DNA of 64,000 bases. It comes from Stenopsyche tienmushanensis. Taxonomy: Eukaryota; Arthropoda; Insecta; Trichoptera; Stenopsychidae. This document shows, piece by piece, positions 1 to 10,965 of this stretch. Each line of letters starts with the position of its first letter. Position 1 is the first letter of the stretch. The position numbers and the translations under genes were made by a program. The notes under the pieces were generated by a model. The model did not search any database and was not told the origin of the DNA. It was given only the letters and a program-made list of their open reading frames with translations. The DNA lies in NCBI GenBank assembly GCA_008973525.1, contig WACJ01000059.1:558001-622000 (forward strand), written 5' to 3'.

Positions 1-1082
1 ACGAGTGGATAATATTTTTTAGCATTTATTATGTGACGATAACAGACATGTGATGAAATACAGACAACATAGATACAAAGCGTAATCATAACATATGGAA
101 GTCACTTTAAATTAGTAAATAATACTACAAAATTATCCCTGCCAATCGCCGTGTATTCAAAACCGTGTAAATCAAAACCAAGAATCATGGAGTTTGAGGC
201 ATGTGTTACTTAAAGTCACATTTTACCGATTGAATTTTCCGAATGTTTTCTTTATTACAATTGATAACAATGAAATGACTTTTCAGATTTTTTTTAGTTT
301 CTGCTGTAATGAATCATTTTGATCAACATTTCATACACTTTTATCTTCTGAATGCTTGGTGAGCATAGAATTAAACTACCATATTGAACAGACAAAATCA
401 ACCATTTTTTCGTTAAATGTGTCTACAAAGATTCGTGATTATTAAAAGACTTGTAATAGCAAAGACATTAAAGTAATTGTACACATAGCATATATGAATT
501 TCGTATACTCGTCTGGGGAATATCATAAACTATTTGAAACAGCGAGTAGTCATAAGAATGTAAGGACGTACTCAAGTCATGATTCCAATCCTAATTGATC
601 ACTCACGAGCTTAAACATTCAAAATATATATATATTTACCTACGCAATAGTCAACATTCTGTATACAGATATTCTCTGATTTTACTATCTTGGTATGATA
701 TAATATTATTCAATAAATTGATCAATAATTTCACAAGTTTTCCGATTTAAAATATATTTTCTAATAATTTTATCATCCTATATTTTTTATACAAATACTA
801 AATTGGTTTAAAATTATAATGGGTAAAATAGGGAAATTAGACGTATTAAATTTTCAACTACTTAGGTCAATAGTAGAGCCAGTAACACTTCCTATATATT
901 GCTATACTTTATTGTGATGTCGGATTACAGGGGACGCCGGATTAAATTGGAGCCGGATTACCGCTACTTTATTTACTATTTTTTTTAAAAAAAATCTCAA
1001 AAAATGTACTCGTATAAATTTTTTTCAAATATTTTCCTAATGCTAATACTGGCTACTAAGGATCATTTAATTGCTAAACATG
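1..1082. other. AT-rich intergenic DNA, no gene seen
   Basis: No open frame here looks coding. The stretch is AT-rich, with a short TA-repeat run near 627-640. One copy of a short dispersed motif (core AGCGAGTAGTCATAAGAA) lies at 531-586. A small patch at about 917-965 repeats GCCGGATTA-like words but shows no clear element boundary. Confidence 0.6.
531..586 (+). repeat. Short dispersed repeat, copy 1
   Basis: This segment reads TTTGAAACAGCGAGTAGTCA, then a purine-rich stretch, then CTCAAGTCATGATT. Related segments lie at 34260-34300, 39911-39969 and 61471-61530 on the same strand and at 59729-59775 on the other strand. The family is not one I can name. It is too short for transposon ends to be visible. 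Confidence 0.45.
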
Positions 1083-1241
1083 AAGCGTTTTTTTAAATAA
1101 ATACTTTGTATTAAAATTATAAAACTTTTTATTGTAAATATGATATTATACTCGAAACCTAGTTAAAATTTGATAATTCGGATTATCCGTATTTTTCAAA
1201 TATTCGAGCCCTTCCCCACCCGGATAATCGAAAGTATTCTG
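1083..1241 (+). mobile_element. Tigger/pogo-like element, 3' end only
   Basis: The last 160 bases match the 3' ends of the fuller elements at 13086-14286 and 47752-49066. All three share TTGTAAATATGATNTTATA, a GGATTATCCGT-type stretch and the terminal CCCGGATAATCGAAAGT followed by a CTG-like end. The inverted terminal sequence (CTTTCGATTATCCGGG) is typical of pogo/Tigger DNA transposons. No matching left end was found upstream, so this looks like a truncated or solo end. Confidence 0.6.
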
Positions 1242-4200
1242 TAGAGCTAAAATCGTAAATTTTATTATTGATTCTTAAAATGGTTTGTGGATAAATTTAC
1301 TTAAACGATTAATAAAATGAATCATTTAAAATAATGTCAATTTCAATATTCACTCATAATTTTTATACTGCATACAAAAAGCCTTATTCAATCATCTTAT
1401 TATAATTTAGCCATATATCATATAAAAGAAAACACTGAGAAACTGCCAAATTGTAATAAACTATTCTACAAAAAGTTTCCTATGAATATCATAGATAACA
1501 CATATGTATAAACTTAAGTGTAAATATTATAGTAATAATGATTAATAGCTTTGTAAAATTTATTGAAAAAATATGGGGAGTAAATTTATATATTTTCAGT
1601 GTTTCGTTTATCTACAAACTTAAAATAACATCAAAATTGCACCCGTCTATGTCCCAATTAGGTTTATCTCTAATATATATTTTTTTTCATGTGAATTTTC
1701 TATGAAATATGCTTAAAATAATGCATTATTAGAGATTTTGTAGAAAATGTGATCATAAACAAAGTGGTACTAATATTTTTCTTTTCAAACAACTTTGGTC
1801 TATAAACTGATCTCGTATTCTACCAATCAACTAAATCACCATGTTTCTGAGAGAAACAGTTGAAAAATAAAATTTAATAAAAAATTCAGAATACAAAACT
1901 GTAAAAGTACCTTAAACACTATGCTAATGTGGATATTCTGTAACGTTTCAAATAAACTTTGCGTACTTTGCACTCAGTATATAAATCCGCACAACACAAT
2001 TACACATCCATCAAAAAAATTCATTATCACGGATAAATAAAGCTTTTGGCTGGAGCACAGTTTCGATGAAGCGACAACAGCTCTCTCGTATCAGATGCAT
2101 CAACGTCAGTTGCATTCGACCGTATACAAAATAGCAACAAAATTTTAATTTGATTTGAAAGGAATACAATAAAAACATGTTTTCCCGGGTGCTTTTTCCG
2201 CCGGGAAATGCTTTGATTGTCACGTAAAATTCGATGCATTCAAAATGCGATTGGGCACTACTCCATACGCAACATTCACACCATCCCAACTTTACTATGT
2301 GTTCGTTTATTATTCACACCGTTATGTGATGGAGGCGAAAAATGAAACAGATTCCATTAAAAATGATCGAAAATGCACGTACGTATGTGTGAATGTGCAC
2401 TCGTCACACGAATTGACGGATAAAAATATTATTCATGGAATATGGCACGTAAAAAGCAACGTTCATCAAAAACGTAATCAATTTTGTAAAACAAATCATG
2501 CTATCGTAGAAGCGATAGACTCTTTCTCTACAGGGTGATAAACTTCACCTCGTCTCATACTCTCATTTCATCGAATGAGACCTGAAAAAATATGCATTAG
2601 TGGAGATATAGTGATGGTTAATCTGCTCCAAGATATTTATTCAAAATTATTAAGATAGAAGGGATGCCCAACTGCGAGACTCTGATGGCGTAGACTCTTT
2701 TCTTGGAATAGTCTGCGACCAGCTTAAAGTCGGAGAGGATGGATTTTATATTAAAACGTTAAATTTCAGCTTGCAAAATTTAGATCATTTGATAAATTTG
2801 CTGAAGCTAAGAGTAAAATTTTTGAAGGAAACTGTATTTTGCATTGAATCATGACTATTTAATGATTCACAGTATATATTTAATATATATATTTCCTGCA
2901 TATATTTAAATATATTATAAATGGACAATCATATAATCTTTGATGTATCCAATATATGTATTTTACATAAGTAACGGGCTCAATGACCGAAAATGCATTT
3001 GCAGTGTTGTACAAAAACCGCAAGCATTTAAGGAATTTTTTTGCGAATGAGCTTAACAAATACAAATTTGACTCTCCATTTGTTCGCTTTCAGTTATAAA
3101 CTCTCTTTCAAAAATTCTTCAATTTGGCATGAAGAAAATTAACACCAATGGTTTTCATGATGATTTTTTTAAACTTTCAACCCTTCAAAGTCTTTTAAAA
3201 TACGATAGTTCACATTCTTAATTATTCTCAACGCAAATATAAGACTATTCCAACATTTATGTTCTTCTGGTATTATCACAATTGTGCAAATGGACACAAT
3301 TTTAATTTTATTAATAAAATGTTTTTCTGATAATACAATATCACGATAATTTCAATAAAATTTACTTATTAATGTATATGGAATCCATAGAAAAACGATC
3401 AAAATAATGTTTTCTTTTGATTAACACTTTCCATATAACACGCAAGTGCTTTTTGAAAGAAATGGCATAGCATTGAAGATCTTTTACTCTTCTTAAGATG
3501 CCATATCTAGGAGATTTTCCCTGAAACGCAGGATTTTTATGTTATGATTTCCTTTACTTTCCACATATAGACAAATCGTTATATTTGGATAATAATTTAT
3601 CTAAGAAAAAGACTGTGAGTGGTATGTGGGTAAATTGTTATCATTTTCAAATGATAATACAATGATTGATAAAAATTGTTATTCCAAAAAGAAAAATTTG
3701 GCTATGATCGTGGTTTTTTTTAATGTGGTTCTTATCAACTCCTTTTATGGAATCATTGCCAACCATTTTAACATAGAGGCGCACATATGTATTTTAAAAT
3801 GTTATGAAAAAACTAAAATTTCGACCGTTTAAGCGTGAGACCAATTACAGGTACGTCGTGAATATGTATATAAAAATTATCCATCCCTTAGAAATTTCAA
3901 GGCAAGATTTCAACAATCAACAGTGCTTATTGAAACAAAGATAGGGCTTATAAATCTAGGGGATTGTTCCCCAAATATGATCTTATATGATACCTCTACT
4001 GTTCACACTGCAAAACATTTGTTTTTGGATGTTAAAACGACTTTCATCTGTTAAACCCCCTAAAAATAACCTTTGAAGGATCTATAATGGAGATGTGACG
4101 CATTCATGATTCGCAATTTATCCCAGAACATATTTTAATAGGGGGATACGAAAGCTTATTGATAGATGGAAAAAAACCGCATTATGTTGAAAAAATATTT

Positions 4201-6058
4201 ATTCGCATTTTCTAAAATTCAGTCAAAATATGGATCATTTTTATATATGTATAAATTCTCACCCTTGTATATATGTTCATGTAGGATATTACATCAATTG
4301 GTATTTCGAGCAGAAATATAATCTCAGATATATATTGATGGATCAATCATTCACACCGATTTCATCTCAAGTTTTGCGAACGAACAATGGCACACCCCAG
4401 CTTCAACCCAAGTCCAATGAACAACAAAAATTGCCTATCCCTTTGGGATATCACTTTATTATGTCGCAATACCAACAGGATACGTCCCACCATTTCCAGC
4501 TAGACTATTACTCACGAGGCATAATTGTCACCCGATCCTTCTGCGGCTCAAATTGCTCAGCCTCGACATCCGAGGGTTGCCGACCCCGAAGTTTATGACT
4601 CTCGTTGAATCCGTGGGCGTTTGCAAGGTGCAAATAATAAAGTCGCGTATCTCCACCTGCACCTTAAAAAACGTTTCGGACCCGTACTATTTCGCATTAT
4701 CATAGCATTTATTTCATTTAGTTGAACAACAAAGGCGACGATTATATCGCAGTTTATCCTTATTATTCCGGTGAGCGTTTCAACCATTTTCATTTAGCAT
4801 ATAGTCGAGCATACAACTGGAATGGCGACGATGTAACTATGAAATTGCGTCTTTATTGTCGGCACGCTTTAGCCATACTCTCAACTTGATTACTCATTGT
4901 AACCCTTTGCTTTCATTGTTATTATGATTAAAATATATTACAAATAATTAAGGTATATTGTTTTCTCTTACCGTCGTTATATGCCTTTGAAGCGACGGGT
5001 TCAATCTCGTAGGTCCCACTTTCGAATATAAGTCCAGCTATACTTTCAACTTAAATAAGCAAGACTACACACATACCACTTTTCTATATTATCTTTTATG
5101 CGAGCTAAACTAAAAGAAAATCTTTTAGGTCGACCAAAATCTAAAAACACGTAAGAGATGGCTGGGAACACTTGGATGTTCAGCAAATTTGATAAGCAGC
5201 CTCTTTAGTCGTCTCTCATTTTTATCTATGCTTTTTGATCTTTAATTGAATCATCTGAGAGAGGATTATCGACTTTTAAAAATATATTCGAGTCTTTTTA
5301 CTAAGGTGAGCGATAAAAACGATCAAAAATATTTTTTGAAAGCCATTAATGCAAATGAAGATTTTTATGTTACAAAAGAAGCTTATTCCGAAAATAGGTT
5401 AACTTCGATTTTTTATGCGAAAAAATATTAAAAAAGAATCAAATTTAGTTGAAAATGTGTAGTTCCATACAATTAATTGTAACTATAAGTATATTCTTCC
5501 AAAAATGAATTCTTAATAGTCCAAAAAATGCACTATAATGGATGGCAGATATATAGAACCCAATATGGTTTTCGTTTTATTGCTTGATCGTTTTTAGGGA
5601 TTAGTTGCACTTAGGCTGCTGAGCTCTCAAGTCGTGTTTTGTACTCTTTCGGTGATTATACTCATCAAGAATAAATTGTGATTTTTAAAATTCAATTTGA
5701 ACAACCCAGTTTGCAATGGATTGATTTTCGCCGAGTGAAGATTTTATTCGATATTTAATTCTTTATCATTTTCTCAGAAAATGGACTTCAACGCGCGCCA
5801 CTAAAAATATTTTCGATGCACTGGGCGATATTTTAAGTGCTCGCAAATGCTAAAATTAGTTCCAGACATTTTTATCTGAAAATTTCGATTTAAAAATTGC
5901 TCTGGAAGTGGAAGACTACATATGATAGATGCCGCCATACTCACTGCTGAAATCGAAAATAATTCAACAGCAACTATTGAAAAAACATCGACCAATATTG
6001 AATACTCATGATTAGGGAATCCAATCCCGACCCAAAATTTTGTTCCCGGGATTTCGGG
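1242..6058. other. AT-rich desert with no supported gene
   Basis: Short open frames occur (for example at 4230-4598 and 2245-2538), but none has recognisable domains, a credible start context or exon-like base composition. The sequence just before 6059 (6015-6058) contains CCCGGGATTTCGGGATT-type words that resemble the outer end of the hAT-derived repeat that follows. A degenerate CAATCTCGTAGGTCCCAC stretch near 5000 is not a usable tRNA B box. Confidence 0.5.
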
Positions 6059-6257
6059 ATTGCATTAGACCATCCCAGTATCAGTCCCTGGATCGAGATT
6101 TTCAATAGTTTAAGAAATTAAGTTTATTAAATTAATCAAAAATTACTAATAAGTCCATTTGTTTAATATAAAAAATAACTTGAAGGTGATTTTTTTTATT
6201 TATTTAAGAAAATATAAAAGTACAATTAAAAAATAGATAAATAAAACACTACAAAAT

Positions 6258-6386
6258 TCAAATATAATTTTGAAAATATGCCCGAAGTAACATTAAAGCA
6301 TCGAGTGTTTCGTCATTTACTCTGGATCTGATTTTGAAAGCCAGGCAACTTGCTGCTGAAAATGTACGCTCAGATTCCACAACGGA
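6258..6386 (-). pseudogene. hAT transposase C-terminal (dimerisation) domain remnant
   Basis: Read on the minus strand, this gives about 42 residues including SERTFSAASCLAFKIRSR and LDALMLLRAYFQN, then a stop. The SER-F-S ... R-R ... L pattern is the hallmark of the hAT-family C-terminal dimerisation domain, which normally ends a transposase of 500-700 residues. An in-frame TAG lies immediately upstream of the segment and the rest of the transposase is absent, so it cannot encode an active enzyme. The same domain, more damaged, is at 32523-32628. Confidence 0.8.
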
Positions 6387-6630
6387 CTAAAACTCACAAA
6401 ATTATTTATTTTCGTCGCTGCAGATGAATACTAATATACCATAATACTGTGATGTGATTCGTAATTATATTACGGAGAAATAAAAAAAATCTGAAACCCG
6501 TATCTATTATATTTCATATCGATATTCCCATTATTAGAGTCGAGGTGTAGTAAATACATCACCGGTAGGGAAAGTTTAATAGAACAATTTGAAAAAATAT
6601 ACGTTCTATATATGTATACATAGATTAGAA

Positions 6631-6908
6631 CAGCGCTTCTTAAACTTATGTAGTCCGCGGACCCCCTCTTGAGCAAATTTTTTTTCGCGGACCCTTCGTG
6701 AATTTTTTTTTCTTAGCAGACCCATCTCACCCCTTGTGACCTAATTTTTCCAACAAACAAACATTTCTTGGACAAAATAGATCTTTTTACAATGTTTTCT
6801 GTAAATAATTCGACGAAAATATCTTTTTTCAAATATAGATAAATGTTTTGTTTATATTTTCGTGGATTTTCACCAATGTCTTCGCGGACCCCAATTTAAG
6901 AGCCGCTG
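6631..6908. mobile_element. hAT-type MITE, copy 1
   Basis: A 278-bp non-autonomous element starts CAGCGCTTCTTAAAC and ends TTTAAGAGCCGCTG. It is flanked by near-identical 8-bp target duplications (GATTAGAA at 6623-6630 and GATTAGAC at 6909-6916). The 8-bp duplication and the CAG...TTCTTAAAC ends identify the hAT superfamily. It contains TCCGCGGACCCC repeats near both ends and no coding capacity. It is the most diverged of three copies and sits inside the older hAT repeat. Confidence 0.9.
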
Positions 6909-7042
6909 GATTAGACAGTTACTGCCTCTATAAGTCGCCTAAGCTCACCAATTAGTAGTTACGCCACTGTTTCCAAGCGTCCTGATTTCGGCGGGAATGT
7001 CTCGATTTAGTAGCCTTCATCATGCTTGTGAGGTGTACGATT

Positions 7043-8500
7043 TCTGTTAGATAAACATTTCAATCTCGAACTTTTCGGGATTACGTTTACTAATCAGAGA
7101 GATGAAGAAAGGTTTTATCTAACGATGGAAACTACATTTTGCAATAATATTTTTAAAATAAAATAAAAAAATATGCGCATTCAAATATTTCATTTAAAAA
7201 ACGAAAATCTTTATGGGTATGTCCTTTATATATAAATATCCATGCATGTAACATTTAGGCGAAGGAATTGCTGCTCACCATTGATACTAAACGGCAAGCA
7301 AATACCCCAAACAAGATCAGCAAATTACCTTGAATCGTATTTTATCGAGACTTTAGAAGACCCATATTTGGGAAAAAACATAAGCAGAACGAAATAAAAT
7401 TATGCAAATTGTAGTGGCTGACTGAATCTAAGCTGTCTCTAGAAAATAAAGTCCTCACTTATATATTATGTGAATGTACAATGTACAAGTTTGGGGTTGT
7501 GCTACAAATACCAATTGATCGAAATATTTGTAATATATCATGAAAATAATTACAAATGCACCAAAATCTTAATATAAATAGACCTGGTTTGGTCCTTAGT
7601 TTTTAATTCAACATATTTTTTGTTATAAAAATGTGAATTGGTATTTATATCCTTATATGAAGCTGATTGGCCTTGTTTTACTCTGCTTCAAATTTCATCA
7701 CTATCACTATTAATTATGGTAAGATATGCAAATATTTTATTCAAGTTCAGATGTTTGAGCTCACCAACAAAAATCGCCTGAGATTTTCTAAATATAAAGC
7801 AATCACACTATTTCGTTTGGATTCCATTGCAAATATATTTTTTTATATTTAAGTTAGAACATAACACTTCTCGTAGCTTACACGCTTATAAGATCATACT
7901 GTTATAATTAATTTGGTCTATCCTATATACTTTTTCAAGATTATTTTAATACATAACTGATAAGCGTATGTTGTCATTTATTATGTTATTTGGATATATA
8001 CGTACATATTAATATTAGGATGAAATGTGTTGATATTATATATCATTGTTTATTTTTGGAGTATGATCCTAATGGTCTTTGTCAGATATGATCAGACTAT
8101 TTTATTAAGTATCTTGTATCTTCTTCGTTTTATCAAGTCATGCCGTTGTGGTGTATGATTGCCTCTCAAGCAAAACAATCTCATAGATACCAATAATGAA
8201 TCCGAGAGACCTCCCTTTGCGCACAGCGGCTATTGCTTGTTCCTTATAAAATATTAGACAGGAGGAGTACCTTAAAAGTCACTAGAGTGCACGAGACGTA
8301 TAATTCATCCCTAATTTATCGACAGATTGCCCCCATATATTTTAGTATACGTAGCTCTCTATGTATTTAGCAATTGGGCTCCTATGATTTACAACCATAT
8401 TCTGAATTTAAGACTTAAGATATTACACGGTGATTTTTATGGTACACATTGAAGATAATATAGGGGCGGAAATGTTCCAGGAATATTAATTAAGTGTATA
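7043..8500. other. AT-rich DNA, no gene seen
   Basis: No coding frame is supported. Part of a second dispersed repeat lies at about 7740-7815, with AATAGTGTGATTGC on the minus strand. It is also present near 25318-25400 and, partly, at 59776-59825. Confidence 0.5.
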
Positions 8501-8960
8501 TTGTCACAGAACGGTAATGCGGTTTTCATTGGATTCGGTCTGGGCTTTTTTGTCATGCACGTAGGGAGAGCAAGAGGAGGTGTGAGAGTGGTCCTGTGGG
8601 ATGGTGAGGCGCGTCTCCGTTGAGCAATAATGTGCGAGCGGTGTCCGCTTGTTGTGTGTAAACAAGCCAACTCTCTGCACGTAATTTATTCAATTCCATC
8701 CTTCCCGGCAGGGCCGGAAGTGGAGTTGCCGGCCCCGGGCGCGATGCACAACTTACGGGCAAATAAGCGTGTTTTGTACCTGGCAAGCACAATGAACCGT
8801 GTGCTCCAACCCTTCCGCCGCCTGGAGTACCTCCGCACAAACAGGAATTTGCACAACTCACCCTCGCGGACTGGGGCGCAGGATTTCACTGCGTGCTCTC
8901 ACAAACTCTTCGGATCTTTTAAATTGAACAACGAATTCATTTGTCCAACACATCTCTTTG
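8501..8960. other. GC-rich island without a recognised gene
   Basis: Base composition rises sharply against the AT-rich surroundings, with CpG-containing blocks such as GGCCCCGGGCGCGATG around 8730. Overlapping frames are open on both strands (for example 8630-8977 on plus and 8553-8861 on minus). This is what GC-rich DNA does by chance, and none encodes a recognisable domain. It could be a promoter or untranslated first exon of an unseen gene, or a regulatory element. Confidence 0.45.
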
Positions 8961-9285
8961 ACAAAGCGGATCCATGACTTTGCCGGACTATCCGAGTAGA
9001 TGAAAATCCATAGGAATTTTCAATATCAATATCAAAACGAGCTATTTTCACAATCGGCTAGACGTTTTAATGAAATTCGTATTTAAATTTAAACTGCGTC
9101 AAAATAATAATCACGATGCATATAAATTTGTGAAATAAGATTTTTTACAGATCGAGCATCTCAAACTTAATTTAACTATATTTCTGAGAATTATTATTTG
9201 TTCATATCAATAATTAGTTTTAAGATGAAGATATTCTTCCGTTGAATTTCGTCTATGTTCATTCGATAGTTGATAAAAATATTTA
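8961..9285. other. AT-rich spacer before LINE remnant
   Basis: AT-rich sequence between the GC-rich island and the reverse-transcriptase remnant. Nothing recognisable is visible. Confidence 0.5.
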
Positions 9286-10310
9286 GTGCCTGTTTGAGCA
9301 TAGGGTACTTTCCATCCACTTGGAAGTCAGCGAAAGTCATTCCATTGCCCAAACCTGGTAAAGACGCCAGCAGCCCGATAAATTATCGCCCGATTAGTTT
9401 ACTTTCTGCACTAAGCAAAATATTTTTAAAAAAAACTTATTCTAAATAGACTGGATGAACTTAGTATAAATGTTATTAATAATGAGCAATTCGGTTTTCG
9501 TAGGAATCACTCTACAGCTCATCAGTTGACCAGACTGACTGAACACATCACTAGAAACTTTTACATGAAGTACCGGTATGGTATTACTCGACATCGAAAA
9601 GGCATTCGATACTGTCTGGCACCGTGGTCTAATCCATAAAATGTCCCTTATTAAAATGATCTAATCTTATCTCTGCAAAAGATCATTTTCGGTCATTTTA
9701 AACAGAGCAACGTCAACTCTCCAGTCTGTTTCAGCGGGAGTTCCTCAGGGCAGTATTTTAGGGCCTCAACTGTTCAACATTTACTTACATGATCTATCGA
9801 TACCATCCACATCAAATATATCACTCTACGTCGACGATACGGCATATTATACCAGCTCTCGGAGTAACAAGAGTCGGAAATATCCAACGATCGCTAAAAG
9901 CTGCATTCAAATATTTCGATCGTTAGAAACTCAAATTAACAAAGAGAAAACCGAAGCTATCTTGTTCTCCATGAAACGAAAAAATCTTCAAATTGATCCA
10001 ATAGTTGTCGGGTCCAGCTCCATCGAATGGAAACCCCAAGTGAAATACTTGGTGGCTCGAGCACGCGGATTAGCAGCTATGGGGGCGCTGCGCTCCATTT
10101 TTCGTCGGCGCAGTGCTCTTTCGGCCTCTAACAAATTTTTATTATACAAAACTCTGATTACACTCAAATACGATGCTCCCGCCTGGAGCAACATATGCAG
10201 TACCAACTACTATAAACTCCAAATCATACAAAAACAAAGCCATAAAAATTGCTTTCAACATATTTCCATATACTAATCTTAAACGTTTTCATAATAAAAA
10301 TAAGCTTCTT
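9286..10310 (+). pseudogene. Jockey-like non-LTR retrotransposon reverse transcriptase, decayed
   Basis: The plus strand encodes, in broken frames, the ordered reverse-transcriptase blocks of a jockey-clade LINE: PINYRPISLLSALSKIF near 9380-9430, NEQFGFRRNHST near 9485-9520, [13 protein letters not shown] near 9590-9640, AGVPQGSILGPQLFNIYL near 9740-9790, and the catalytic YVDD near 9829-9840. The 3' part (about 9960-10276) keeps the post-catalytic region. Stops and frameshifts interrupt it, for instance after SKIF and after the DIEKAFD block. The endonuclease and ORF1 are missing, as expected of a 5'-truncated insertion. No poly-A tail or clean target duplication was identified. Confidence 0.9.
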
Positions 10311-10719
10311 TTATAAAGGAATATTTTCATCAGCTAACACAAAATTTTTACACAAAAATCACACTAATTAACTCATATCAACACTCGGCGATTCATATTA
10401 TCAGTCGTTCAAATATATTATTTTCTAGTGTAAATTATGGTTAATTTATTATGCGTTTTTAATATTGTTGCTATAAAAATATGAGGTTTTTGCAATAAAA
10501 TTCATTATATTCCTCTAGAACAATTTGAATAAAAGCTTATAAAAAATGTATGCATGCGTCCATTTTCTAGATGTCCCCTTCATCACTTATCTTTTTCCGT
10601 AAGAATATTATTTGTGTTCGGTATGCTTGTTTCGATCAGGTTTGAAATGTCTGATACAAAACGTAATTGAACATAATCTATACAATATTAATCGTTTTAT
10701 TCTCGTTTTTGACTCGCAG
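10311..10719. other. AT-rich spacer, possible intron end
   Basis: No coding frame is supported. The 3' end (about 10690-10719) is T-rich and ends in GACTCGCAG, a plausible splice acceptor for the cysteine-rich segment that follows. Confidence 0.35.
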
Positions 10720-10874
10720 TCATTGTTCAGCTCCGTTGTAAACGCGATAACCACCTGGAAGACCTAAAAGCTACTCTGAATGGTTTCGTGGGCGAATCAA
10801 AATGCACTTGCAACATTTGTAAACAACCACAGAGATGCTCGAACATCGTCGAAGATAAGGACGAATGTTTATGA
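10720..10874 (+). CDS. Candidate terminal exon of a cysteine-rich protein
   Basis: A T-rich tract ending in CGCAG is followed by 51 codons without a stop, then TGA. If spliced at 10719/10720, the first codon is completed by TC. The peptide has six cysteines in the order C-x21-CxC-x2-C-x5-C-x9-C (core ESKCTCNICKQPQRCS), an even number as expected for a disulfide-bonded domain. About half of third positions are G or C, above the surrounding level. There is no internal ATG and a stop lies just upstream, so it can only be real as a downstream exon. I do not recognise the family, and no upstream exon was confirmed. Confidence 0.33.
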
Positions 10875-10881
10875 ATGATAA

Positions 10882-10965
10882 ATGAATATGTTCTTCCGCT
10901 TGGTGTTATGCTTGTGTATTTTCGGTTCAATGGCTGCTGAAGTGGATTTTGAAAAGCGGCTCTAA
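10882..10965 (+). CDS. Possible signal-peptide mini-ORF
   Basis: Eight bases after the stop of the cysteine-rich segment, an ATG opens 27 codons. They begin MNMFFRLVLCLCIFGSMAAE, which has a hydrophobic core and a small-residue cleavage-like site, and soon reach a stop (TAA at 10963-10965). It resembles a secretory signal peptide. It could be a first exon if a GT within or after it (for example GTGGAT after GCTGAA) were used as donor, but that donor is weak. Chance is a serious alternative. Confidence 0.18.
   Translation: MNMFFRLVLCLCIFGSMAAEVDFEKRL

Larger units (their letters stand above)
6059..7042 (-). repeat. hAT-derived dispersed repeat, copy 1, interrupted by a MITE
   Basis: About 700 bases align with 32004-33092. 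Shared landmarks in order are GATTGCATTAGA, TTTTCAATAG, ATGCCCGAAGTAACATT, TATCTATTATATTTCATATC, GAGGTGTAGTAAATACATCA and GTAGTTACGCCACTGTTTCC. The repeat holds the end of a hAT transposase on the minus strand (6258-6386), so it is the decayed remains of a hAT element. A younger MITE splits it at 6631-6908. The outer limits are where alignment of the two copies stops, not proven element ends. Confidence 0.7.

Noticed and set aside
917..965. Possible left end of the Tigger fragment at 1083-1241
   Set aside because: The GCCGGATTA words do not match the left ends seen at 13086 or 47752.
4990..5030. Possible tRNA T-arm (GGGTTCAATCTCGTAGGTCCC)-like stretch
   Set aside because: The B-box spacing is wrong and no acceptor stem, D-arm or anticodon arm can be folded around it.
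8553..8977. Overlapping 100-codon frames in the 8.5-kb GC-rich island
   Set aside because: Open on both strands with no domain or start context; treated as composition effect.
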